Shown here: piece by piece, positions 1 through 5,318 of the stretch
Position numbering within the stretch: the first letter of the stretch is position 1
How the letters are laid out: each line of letters begins with the position of its first letter
Position numbers and translations under genes: made by a program
Assembly: GCA_021323255.1 (NCBI GenBank)
Contig: JAJTCL010000195.1
Span: 1 to 5,718, forward strand
Direction of reading: 5' to 3'
Length of the DNA stretch: 5,718 nt
Source of the DNA: Propionibacteriaceae bacterium
GTDB lineage: Bacteria > Actinomycetota > Actinomycetes > Propionibacteriales > Propionibacteriaceae
The notes under the pieces: generated by a model
Told to the model about the DNA's origin: nothing
Database searches by the model: none
What the model saw: the letters and a program-made list of their open reading frames with translations, nothing else

Positions 1-84
1 CAGCCTGGCGAAGCGACCATCAGCCTTCGGTGCTTCGCTGTCGTCCGGAACGTCCTGACGGACGTGGGGAAGGTCCGGAGCCAC
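1..84 (-). CDS. 5' end of an unidentified gene downstream of ftsX (partial)
   Basis: An open frame runs from a GTG at 84-82 to the window edge, giving 28 codons (VAPDLPHVRQDV..., ending GRFARL). The start is supported by an AGGA-type ribosome binding site (AGGAAAGCT-GTG); a TTG further upstream at about 128 is in frame but has no such site. Third codon positions are about two-thirds G or C, fitting the neighbours. The visible part is acidic and then basic, with no recognisable domain. In many Actinobacteria a cell-wall peptidase (M23 or NlpC/P60) or smpB follows ftsX, so a peptidase with a signal sequence beginning just outside the window is possible, but that comes from context only. An ATG at 20-18 in another frame is a competing start. 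Confidence 0.42.
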   Translation of the reverse strand, partial: MAPDLPHVRQDVPDDSEAPKADGRFARL

Positions 85-187
85 AGCTTTCCTATCCTTG
101 TGTGCTGTGCGAGCCGTCGCGCTCGCAGAGCAATCCAATGTTTGGTTGGCAGCTCTGGCAACGACCGAAACGCCTAAACCGACATTT

Positions 188-268
188 CGTCACAGATCAG
201 ATATGAAGTCTCACGTCACACTTGAGTAATCTGAGCAACTTTGTGATGTTTCTGTGACTCGTGTGACT
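188..268. promoter_or_regulatory. Cluster of GTCAC/GTGAC motifs upstream of the gene starting at 84
   Basis: GTCACA occurs on the plus strand at 189-194 and 215-220. On the minus strand it occurs at 267-262 and 258-253, with a near copy ATCACA at 247-242. Four perfect five-base cores in about 80 bp is far more than chance would give. The minus-strand copies at 258 and 247 are 11 bp apart (GTCAC-N6-ATCAC), one helical turn, as expected for tandem binding by a response-regulator dimer. Actinobacterial MtrA recognises direct repeats of this general type and controls cell-wall hydrolase genes. Assigning the cluster to MtrA is inference; a CRP-like factor (TGTGA half-sites) is the alternative. Confidence 0.4.
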
Positions 269-316
269 TTCATCTACCCTCAGGTGCGTACCGCTATGAA
301 GTGTTTCCCTCAGAAT

Positions 317-374
317 CTGACGCCAGTTTCTCCGACACGCCGTCCTCTTCGGCGTGTTGAGGACCTGGCGTCAG
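317..374 (-). terminator. Composite hairpin after ftsX, probable operon terminator
   Basis: Outer arms CTGACGCCAG (317-326) and CTGGCGTCAG (365-374) are perfectly complementary over 10 bp. Inside them, ACACGCCG (335-342) pairs with CGGCGTGT (350-357) over 8 bp around a 7-base loop. The structure begins 32 bases after the ftsX stop codon. On the minus strand it is followed by ATTCTGAGGG rather than a T-run, as often seen in high-GC actinobacterial terminators. On the plus strand it is followed by TTTT, but no plus-strand gene ends here. A processing or stability structure is the alternative. Confidence 0.65.
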
Positions 375-405
375 TTTTGCGGGGAATCGCGAGCGAGAGT
401 TCAAA

Positions 406-1320
406 TCAGACGCGGAGATATCGCCTGGTCGTCACCAAAGTCGGGATCACGGCCAGTACCACTCCGACCACCGCCACACCGAGCATGGCCAGAAGTGTCT
501 GTTCCCACCCGATCCACGCTATGAATCGGATCGAGTTCTGCGCTCCCCGAATGATCCAGAAGTAGACACCGGCCGCCATGGTGATGCAGGCGAGGGCCAC
601 TCCGATCAGTGCTGAGATCACCGCTTCCAACAAGAACGGCACGGTGATGTAGAAGTTGCTCGCGCCGACCAGACGCATGATCCCAATCTCACGTCGCCGG
701 GCGAAGGTCGCCAATCGGATCGTATTGCCGATCTGCAGTGCCGAGGCGAGCAGCAGCAGCGCCGAGGCGCCAGCGGTCGACCACTGCAGCACATTCAGCG
801 CTCGGAAGAACGGATCCAGCAACTGGTGCAGGTCCTGCACCTTCTGAACTCCCTTGAGCCCGACCACCGAGCTCACCACACCCTGGTACTCCTCAGGATT
901 CTTGAGCTTGACGCGGAACGATTCCTGCATCTGGTCGACGCTGAGCGAGTCCTGGATCGGGCTGCCCTCGTATGCTCTCTGGAACTCCGCGTAAGCGTCT
1001 TGCTTGGTCTCGAAGTAGATTCCACCGGGAGCGACCTCCGGGTTGGCCTCTAGGGTGCGACGGATCTCGTCCTTCTGACCCTGGGTGACATCTTGACCCG
1101 GATCACACTGGTCGCCGCGGGTGTCTTTAGCGCAGAGGAAGATCGAAATCTCGATCTTGTCATACCACTTGCCCTTCATCAGGTCGACCTGCTGGCTCGC
1201 CAGCAGTCCAGCGCCAAACAGCGACAGGGAGACCCACATGGTCATGATGACCGCCAAGGTCATCGTGAGGTTTTGCCGAAGCCCGGCGCGGGTCTCGGAC
1301 AAGATGTGGCGGAAACGCAT
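406..1320 (-). CDS. ftsX: FtsX, membrane subunit of the FtsEX cell-division complex
   Basis: FtsX is the integral membrane partner of FtsE. The complex sits at the division septum and passes ATPase-driven changes to periplasmic or extracellular peptidoglycan hydrolases, without transporting a solute. The 304-residue protein has the family layout: a short cytoplasmic N-terminus, a membrane helix at about 19-41, an extracellular domain at about 42-175, then three helices at about 181-200, 223-250 and 275-298. The conserved cytoplasmic loop ARRREIGIMRLVGAS lies at 207-221. The extracellular domain carries two cysteines (63 and 72) that could form a disulfide. I chose the ATG at 1320 over the TTG one codon earlier because GGGGA lies six bases before the ATG. 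The stop is TGA at 408-406. It is last in the prfB-ftsE-ftsX series and followed by a strong hairpin. Confidence 0.96.
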   Translation of the reverse strand: MRFRHILSETRAGLRQNLTMTLAVIMTMWVSLSLFGAGLLASQQVDLMKGKWYDKIEISIFLCAKDTRGDQCDPGQDVTQGQKDEIRRTLEANPEVAPGGIYFETKQDAYAEFQRAYEGSPIQDSLSVDQMQESFRVKLKNPEEYQGVVSSVVGLKGVQKVQDLHQLLDPFFRALNVLQWSTAGASALLLLASALQIGNTIRLATFARRREIGIMRLVGASNFYITVPFLLEAVISALIGVALACITMAAGVYFWIIRGAQNSIRFIAWIGWEQTLLAMLGVAVVGVVLAVIPTLVTTRRYLRV

Positions 1321-1400
1321 CAAATATCCCCAATTGCTCGGCTGGCGGCGATCGTTAGGTCGCGCGTCACGGCACGACTTCGTTCAGGCACTTTGTTCAT
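1320..1400 (-). CDS. Possible 26-codon ORF between ftsE and ftsX, coupled to the ftsX start
   Basis: The gap between ftsE and ftsX contains ATG at 1400, ten bases... after the ftsE stop is 1411, reading 26 codons (MNKVPERSRAV... ending RAIGDI) to a TGA at 1322-1320. The last base of that stop is the first base of the ftsX ATG (TGATG), the classic arrangement for translational coupling. There is no Shine-Dalgarno sequence before the ATG, so it would rely on reinitiation by ribosomes finishing ftsE. The peptide has no recognisable domain or membrane segment and is basic. A 26-codon open frame easily arises by chance in GC-rich DNA, so it may be only a coupling leader or not translated at all. 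Confidence 0.25.
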   Translation of the reverse strand: MNKVPERSRAVTRDLTIAASRAIGDI

Positions 1401-1410
1401 TACGCAGGAC

Positions 1411-2097
1411 TCACTGGTAGCCGTACACGCCTCTGCTCTGGTCTCTGACGACTTCACCGTCATCCAGTTCGATCACCCGTTTGCGCATCTGGTCCACGAT
1501 GGTCGAGTCGTGTGTCGCCATCAGGACTGTTGTGTCGGCGCGGTTGATCCGATCGAGCAGCTTCATGATGCCGACGCTGGTGGCAGGGTCGAGGTTTCCG
1601 GTCGGCTCATCAGCGATCAGGATCATGGGCCGGTTGACGAAGGCACGCGCGATGGCGACGCGCTGTTGCTCGCCCCCAGACAGTTCCTCGGGCAGCCTTT
1701 CGCCCTTTCCCCCAAGACCGACGAGCTCCAGGACCTCTGGGACCACGCGACTGATGGTTGAGGCCGGTTTGCCGATGACTTGAAGGGCGAAGGCAACATT
1801 GTCGGTCACGGTCTTGTTCGGCAGCAGCCTGAAATCCTGGAAGACGGTGCCGATCTGCCGACGCATTGCCGGGATCTTCCAGCTGTGCAGCTTGTTGAGC
1901 TCACGGCCGGCAACGAACACTTTGCCCTTGCTTGCCCGCTGTTCCCGCAAGATCAGTCTGAGGAAGGTCGACTTGCCGGAACCGGAGGCCCCAACCAGGA
2001 AGACGAACTCCCCTTTTTCGATATCGACATTGATGTTCTCAAGTGCTGCGCGACGCTGGCCGTCGTAGGTCTTGGATACATTCTCAAAACGAATCAC
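1411..2097 (-). CDS. ftsE: FtsE, ATPase of the FtsEX cell-division complex
   Basis: Cytoplasmic ABC-type ATPase that binds FtsX and powers control of septal peptidoglycan hydrolysis. The 228-residue sequence has the complete nucleotide-binding set: Walker A GASGSGKST (36-44), Q-loop glutamine 87 in VFQDFRLL, signature LSGGEQQR (139-146), Walker B ILIADEP (159-165) with catalytic Glu164, D-loop NLD (168-170) and switch His196. The length and the FQDFRLLPN segment are characteristic of FtsE rather than of LolD-type exporters, and the ftsX neighbour settles the assignment. The start is GTG at 2097, with a GGGGGAAG ribosome binding site nine bases upstream; no better start is visible. It lies 142 bp after prfB and 90 bp before ftsX, on the same strand as both. 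Confidence 0.97.
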   Translation of the reverse strand: MIRFENVSKTYDGQRRAALENINVDIEKGEFVFLVGASGSGKSTFLRLILREQRASKGKVFVAGRELNKLHSWKIPAMRRQIGTVFQDFRLLPNKTVTDNVAFALQVIGKPASTISRVVPEVLELVGLGGKGERLPEELSGGEQQRVAIARAFVNRPMILIADEPTGNLDPATSVGIMKLLDRINRADTTVLMATHDSTIVDQMRKRVIELDDGEVVRDQSRGVYGYQ

Positions 2098-2160
2098 GGT
2101 GTATTGCTTCCCCCGAGATAGACAGCTCCAACGCCCTGCGGACGTCAGACGGCCAGCACG

Positions 2161-2183
2161 AGTCTAAGTGAGGCTCATGTCAA
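2161..2183 (-). promoter_or_regulatory. Weak promoter-like boxes upstream of ftsE
   Basis: In the prfB-ftsE gap the minus strand carries a perfect TTGACA (2183-2178) and TAGACT (2166-2161). Each matches a housekeeping box, but only 11 bp separates them, well short of the usual 16-18, so they are unlikely to act together as one standard promoter. TAGACT alone could serve as a -10 box, with about 60 bases of leader before the ftsE GTG. The rest of the gap shows only a short CGGGC-TGA-GCCCG hairpin near 2203-2215 and no ORF. Confidence 0.22.
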
Positions 2184-2239
2184 TGGCATCGGTCACCGGG
2201 CTGAGCCCGTTATTCGGATACCCGCTGCAGGCCCCAGAT

Positions 2240-3355
2240 TCATCTCGACGACGCCTCTCGGGTCCTGCGCCAGCGAATTCCGGACTCGATGAAGCCATCG
2301 ATATCGCCATCGAATACGGCGTCGGGCGAGGAGACCTCATATTCAGTGCGCAGGTCCTTCACCATCTGGTACGGGTGCAGCACGTACGACCGCATCTGGG
2401 AGCCCCAGCTGTTGCCGCCATCGCCCTTAAGGGCATTGAGCTGTGCCTCGCGGTCCTGTCGCGCGCGCTCCAGCAGACGTGATTGCAACACGCGCAGCGC
2501 AGCTGCCTTGTTCTGCAGTTGGGACTTCTCGTTCTGGCAGGAGACCACGATTCCGGTCGGTAGGTGGGTGATGCGCACGGCGGAGTCGGTGGTGTTGACG
2601 CTTTGCCCGCCCGGCCCCGAGGAACGAAACACATCAATGCGCAGATCACTCTCGGGGATGTCGATGTGATCGGTTGCCTCGGTCACCGGCAGCACTTCCA
2701 CGCCGGCGAATGAGGTTTGGCGGCGCCCCTGATTGTCGAAGGGCGAGATCCGCACCAGCCGGTGCGTGCCCTGCTCTGCGGAGAGGGTCCCGTACGCGAA
2801 GGGTGATTTTACCTGGAAAGTGGCGGACTTGATGCCCGCCTCCTCGGCGTAGGAGGTGTCGTAGACCTCGGTCGGGAAACGATGGCGTTCCGCCCAGCGC
2901 AGGTACATCCGCAACAGCATCGAAGCGAAGTCAGCTGCGTCGATGCCGCCGGCCTCAGAGCGAATCGTGATGAGCGCCTCTCGCTCGTCGTACTCACCGG
3001 ATAGCAGCGTCCTCACCTCGAGTGCCTCCACCGCCTTCTGCAGCGAGCCGAGCGCGTCCGCCGCCTCGGCGAGGCTGGCCTCATCTCCCTCTTCCTGGCC
3101 GAGCTCGACCAGAACAGCGAGATCGTCCAGCTGAGATCGCAGCCCGACCACTTTGTCGACTTCGCCCTGCAAGACCGACAGCCGCGACGTCACCCGCTGT
3201 GCATGGTCCGGTTTGTCCCACAGATCGGGAGCGGCCACTTGCTGCTCCAGCTCGGCGATCTCAACACGCTTGCGATCGGGGTCGATGACAGCCTCAATCG
3301 AGCTCAAAGCCTTGTCAAGGTCAGCGAGTGCGACGGCGAAGTCGGGTCCGGCCAC
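2240..3355 (-). CDS. prfB: Peptide chain release factor 2
   Basis: RF2 recognises UGA and UAA stop codons in the ribosomal A site and triggers hydrolysis of peptidyl-tRNA. The 371-residue sequence has a coiled-coil-rich N-terminal domain (about 1-120), the codon-recognition tripeptide SPF at 204-206 that distinguishes RF2 from RF1 (PxT), and the catalytic GGQ at 249-251 within SSGPGGQSVNTTDSAV. The C-terminus NSWGSQMRSYVLHPYQMVKDLRT is also typical, and the length is normal. The start is GTG at 3355, preceded by a weak GTGGA site. The frame is continuous, so the programmed +1 frameshift that autoregulates RF2 in Escherichia coli and many other bacteria is absent. It is the first gene of the minus-strand run and is divergent from the HTH gene. 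Confidence 0.97.
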   Translation of the reverse strand: MAGPDFAVALADLDKALSSIEAVIDPDRKRVEIAELEQQVAAPDLWDKPDHAQRVTSRLSVLQGEVDKVVGLRSQLDDLAVLVELGQEEGDEASLAEAADALGSLQKAVEALEVRTLLSGEYDEREALITIRSEAGGIDAADFASMLLRMYLRWAERHRFPTEVYDTSYAEEAGIKSATFQVKSPFAYGTLSAEQGTHRLVRISPFDNQGRRQTSFAGVEVLPVTEATDHIDIPESDLRIDVFRSSGPGGQSVNTTDSAVRITHLPTGIVVSCQNEKSQLQNKAAALRVLQSRLLERARQDREAQLNALKGDGGNSWGSQMRSYVLHPYQMVKDLRTEYEVSSPDAVFDGDIDGFIESGIRWRRTREASSR

Positions 3356-3376
3356 GATGATCCACTCTACGTGGAC

Positions 3377-3405
3377 ACCCTATCTGGGCTAATATCGTCA
3401 ACTAA
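3377..3405 (-). promoter_or_regulatory. prfB: Candidate prfB promoter
   Basis: TAGGGT on the minus strand (3382-3377) fits the actinobacterial -10 pattern TAnnnT. It lies 22 bases upstream of the prfB GTG. A poor -35 (TTAGTT, 3405-3400) sits 17 bp further upstream and falls inside the inverted repeat at 3396-3413, so a protein bound there could also affect prfB. The same TAGGGTGTC string appears in front of the membrane-protein gene at 5193-5185. This is motif inspection only. Confidence 0.33.
3390..3395 (+). promoter_or_regulatory. -10-like box for the HTH/hydrolase pair
   Basis: TAATAT matches the -10 consensus well and would place transcription initiation near 3402, about 30 bases before the GTG at 3431. 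No convincing -35 is visible 16-18 bp upstream. The candidate operator begins at the next base, a position from which a bound repressor would block initiation. Confidence 0.42.
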
Positions 3406-3413
3406 GGTTGACG
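3396..3413. promoter_or_regulatory. Perfect inverted repeat, candidate operator
   Basis: CGTCAAC-TAAG-GTTGACG has two perfectly complementary 7-base arms around a 4-base centre. It lies in the 75-bp divergent region between prfB and the HTH gene, over the predicted start of transcription. The 18-bp size and symmetry suit a dimeric helix-turn-helix repressor, and the gene next to it encodes such a domain, so autoregulation is the natural reading. It could also form a small RNA hairpin in the leader, though it is too short to be a good terminator. Confidence 0.5.
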
Positions 3414-3430
3414 GACATGGAGGCCTGGAC

Positions 3431-3646
3431 GTGGAGATGGAGCAGGTGGCCAAACTCGTGCTGGCAACCGGCGGCGAGGATCCTCGGGCAGCACTGAGCG
3501 CAGCGACCGAACTGCGTCGCGCCGCTAGCCGCCTGGAAGCTGGGGTGGTACGCCGCGCCCGGATAGCCGGCTGGTCCTGGGCCGAAATCGCAGCGGTACT
3601 TGGTGTGTCCAAACAGGCGGTACACAGAAAATACGGGCGGTCGTGA
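3431..3646 (+). CDS. Small helix-turn-helix DNA-binding protein
   Basis: A 71-residue protein, probably a cytoplasmic transcriptional regulator. Residues 20-45 form a predicted amphipathic helix rich in Arg and Ala (ELRRAASRLEAGVVRRAR). Residues 47-68 form a classic helix-turn-helix, GWSWAEIAAVLGVSKQAVHRKY, with the turn at LGVS and recognition helix KQAVHRKYG. This matches a family of short actinobacterial HTH proteins with a W-[ST]-W-x-E-I-A signature. The start is GTG at 3431 because GGAGG (3419-3423) lies seven bases before it; the ATG two codons later is too close to any purine stretch, and the ATG at 3417 is out of frame. Its TGA overlaps the GTG of the hydrolase gene by four bases. The inverted repeat just upstream suggests autoregulation. 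No ligand domain is visible. Confidence 0.85.
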   Translation: MEMEQVAKLVLATGGEDPRAALSAATELRRAASRLEAGVVRRARIAGWSWAEIAAVLGVSKQAVHRKYGRS

Positions 3647-4692
3647 CAGCCGGCCCGCAGGCAACGCAAAGCCGGCTCTTCCAGAGGACAATCGATGCCC
3701 TCGGCCGCCGCCATGTCGGAGCTGTGGCGGCCATCCTCGAGGGGCCAAATGGTGAGCCTTTCGTTGCGGGGATCGGCAGGTTGCGGGCGGCCGGCGGCCC
3801 TGCTCCGGACGCCGATACTACGTTCGAGATCGGCTCCATCACCAAGACTTTCACCGCCCTGGCACTCGCCCAGACCGTGGTCGCCGGACGGCTGTCGCTC
3901 GACACACGCGTTCGCGGGCTGCTGCCAGCGGGTGGGGCCGTCCCATCCCGGAATGGTGTCGATATCACCGTGGAGCACCTGGCGCGGCACACTTCAGGCC
4001 TGCCGCGCTCGCCGCAACGTCTAAGTCTGCGGGCCGTCTGGGCCGCCGGTACGCGGGGAGAGGATCCGTACGCGCCGATCAGCACGCCGGTCCTGCTCAA
4101 GGAGCTGAGCCGGACAAGATTGCGCAGGACCCCTGGTCAGCCGCGCATTCGCTATTCCAACTTCGGCGCGGGCCTCCTCGGACTGGCATTGACCAACGTG
4201 TACGACAAGGCGACCTATCACGAGATGATCGAGGAGGTGGTGCTCCGTCCGCTCGGTCTTGTGGCCACCACCTCAGGGGGCGAGACCCAGGCGGCAGGGC
4301 ACGCGTTCCGCCGCCGACCGGCACCGAACTGGCACCTTGACGGGCTGGCCGGGGCAGGCGCACTACGCTCGACGGCTCGAGATCTGCTGAGCTATCTGCG
4401 CGCGCAGCTGGAACCTGACCGCACTCCGCTGGCCGAGGCGATCCGCCTGACCCATGTGCTACTCAAGCCGGCAGCCCGGATGACCGTGGGTCTGGGCTGG
4501 ATGTGTAGTTCCAGCCGCGCAGGCCGGATGTTCTGGCACAACGGGGGCACCGGCGGGTTTCGCAGCTTCGCAGGCTTTTTGCCAGATCATGGTGCGGCCG
4601 CCGTGGTACTGGTCAACGATCAACGAAGCCCCGACCGGGCAGCGATGCGGCTGCTGCTCGATGACCTGAGGCCGCACCGTCCTCCCGGCTGA
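3643..4692 (+). CDS. Serine hydrolase of the beta-lactamase / penicillin-binding-protein fold (class C-like)
   Basis: The 349-residue protein has the three active-site motifs of the family in order: S65-I-T-K68 (SxxK, nucleophile and general base), Y171-S-N173 (YxN) and H299-N-G-G-T-G-G305 in place of the KTG box. HTSGLP at 116-121 is another family hallmark. Relatives include esterases, D-aminopeptidases, DD-peptidases and class C beta-lactamases; the sequence does not identify the substrate. The N-terminus (MTAGPQATQSRLFQR) has no signal peptide or membrane helix, so the protein is predicted to be cytoplasmic, unlike true beta-lactamases or DD-peptidases. The GTG start overlaps the HTH stop (GTGA) and has only a weak ribosome binding site, implying coupled translation. 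The stop lies 37 bp from the convergent membrane-protein gene, inside a possible hairpin. Confidence 0.9.
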   Translation: MTAGPQATQSRLFQRTIDALGRRHVGAVAAILEGPNGEPFVAGIGRLRAAGGPAPDADTTFEIGSITKTFTALALAQTVVAGRLSLDTRVRGLLPAGGAVPSRNGVDITVEHLARHTSGLPRSPQRLSLRAVWAAGTRGEDPYAPISTPVLLKELSRTRLRRTPGQPRIRYSNFGAGLLGLALTNVYDKATYHEMIEEVVLRPLGLVATTSGGETQAAGHAFRRRPAPNWHLDGLAGAGALRSTARDLLSYLRAQLEPDRTPLAEAIRLTHVLLKPAARMTVGLGWMCSSSRAGRMFWHNGGTGGFRSFAGFLPDHGAAAVVLVNDQRSPDRAAMRLLLDDLRPHRPPG

Positions 4693-4714
4693 CCCCGACG
4701 CGGGCGGCCTGGTC
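4663..4714. terminator. Imperfect hairpin across the hydrolase stop codon
   Basis: GACC (4663-4666) pairs with GGTC (4711-4714), then AGGCCGC (4669-4675) pairs with GCGGCCT (4704-4710), leaving a two-base bulge. Inside, CGTC (4678-4681) can pair with GACG (4697-4700). The structure lies between two convergent genes, where a bidirectional terminator is expected. Downstream on the plus strand there is only GAGTTT, a poor T-tract, and the left arm lies in the coding region, so the call is tentative. Confidence 0.33.
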
Positions 4715-4729
4715 GAGTTTGGCGCCTGG

Positions 4730-5140
4730 TTATACCGGCTCAGTGCCCTGGTCGGAATCCTCAGCCCGCAGTTCCTCAATCCGAACGAACCGCTCCTCGC
4801 TGACTTGGCGGCGGGGCGGCCAATCGCTGACCCAGATCACAACGAACGCTGCAAGCGAGCAGGCCAACGCCAGCACGGGTCCCAGCACGAAGAGCCACAC
4901 CACAACACAACCGACAAGGTCCAGTAGCAACACCGCGAGTGCAGCGCGCTTACTGAGCTGCCCGTGGCGAGCACGCCAAGCGGCGTAAGCGATCCAAGGC
5001 AGCATCGCGGAGAGGATGGCCACCCAGGCGAAGGCCGACATTCCGTGGGTGAACGCACCAGAGGCGAGACGAACCATGCCGATCAGACCGACCAGGCCCG
5101 TCAAACCACCAAGGGCCATAGCCAGGTTCTTGTTCAGCAT
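4730..5140 (-). CDS. Small four-helix membrane protein of unknown function
   Basis: I do not recognise this 136-residue protein. It is predicted to be an integral membrane protein with hydrophobic segments at about 6-26, 34-54, 66-86 and 88-106. A short basic loop (RARHGQLSKR, 56-65) lies between helices 2 and 3, and a charged, mostly acidic hydrophilic tail fills 107-136 (ending SDQGTEPV). By the positive-inside rule, the basic loop and the tail should be cytoplasmic. The ATG at 5140 is supported by GGAG five bases upstream. Reading on the minus strand it is convergent with the hydrolase and divergent from the tRNA, so it is probably transcribed alone. The hydrophobicity pattern and good start support a real gene; neighbours give no clue to its role. 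Confidence 0.82.
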   Translation of the reverse strand: MLNKNLAMALGGLTGLVGLIGMVRLASGAFTHGMSAFAWVAILSAMLPWIAYAAWRARHGQLSKRAALAVLLLDLVGCVVVWLFVLGPVLALACSLAAFVVIWVSDWPPRRQVSEERFVRIEELRAEDSDQGTEPV

Positions 5141-5187
5141 TCCTACTCCACCGGCCGGTCAGGAGAATTGGTCGAGCCAGCACCGAC

Positions 5188-5193
5188 ACCCTA
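5188..5193 (-). promoter_or_regulatory. -10-like TAGGGT upstream of the membrane-protein gene
   Basis: TAGGGT fits TAnnnT and lies about 48 bases before the ATG at 5140. No -35 of quality is visible. The string TAGGGTGTC is shared with the region before prfB. The remaining sequence from 5194 to 5300 is GC-rich and shows no ORF or clear structure beyond a weak GCTCT...AGAGC pairing at 5232-5253. Confidence 0.28.
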
Positions 5194-5300
5194 GTCTTGT
5201 CGGCCGCCTGCACCCCCGCAGCGACCCGCGAGCTCTACCAGCTTTGTAAGAGCATTTCCATTGCGGCCGCGCCCGCATGATGGGGCTCCACCAGAGGAAA

Positions 5301-5306
5301 TAGACT
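5301..5306 (+). promoter_or_regulatory. -10-like box for the tRNA-Val gene
   Basis: TAGACT matches the -10 pattern and ends 12 bases before the mature tRNA 5' end, leaving room for a short leader that RNase P would remove. The bases 17 upstream (TGATGG) are a poor -35. Confidence 0.4.
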
Positions 5307-5318
5307 GTCGCGGCGACC

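Noticed and set aside
1..177. Plus-strand frame open from the window edge to a TAA at 175-177
   Set aside because: The translation is Arg/Cys/Ser-rich with no protein-like pattern, and the minus-strand frame has a good start and binding site.
254..565. 103-codon plus-strand frame over the hairpin and ftsX 3' end
   Set aside because: It runs through the terminator-like structure and antisense to ftsX, has no ribosome binding site and no recognisable features.
1093..1761. 222-codon plus-strand open frame opposite ftsX and ftsE
   Set aside because: It is antisense to two clearly identified genes, shows no family motifs and is explained by GC-rich codon bias.
3361..3375. TCCAC-TCTAC-GTGGA inverted repeat just before prfB
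   Set aside because: A 5-bp stem is too weak to claim as an operator or RNA switch without other support.
3367..4100. Minus-strand open frames of 207 and 191 codons opposite the HTH and hydrolase genes
   Set aside because: Low-complexity Arg/Pro/Ala-rich translations antisense to genes with strong motif support.
5231..5254. Minus-strand sequence resembling a tRNA D-arm (GCTGGTAGAGC)
   Set aside because: No anticodon arm or T arm follows, so it is not a tRNA or a clear remnant; the match is short enough to be chance.
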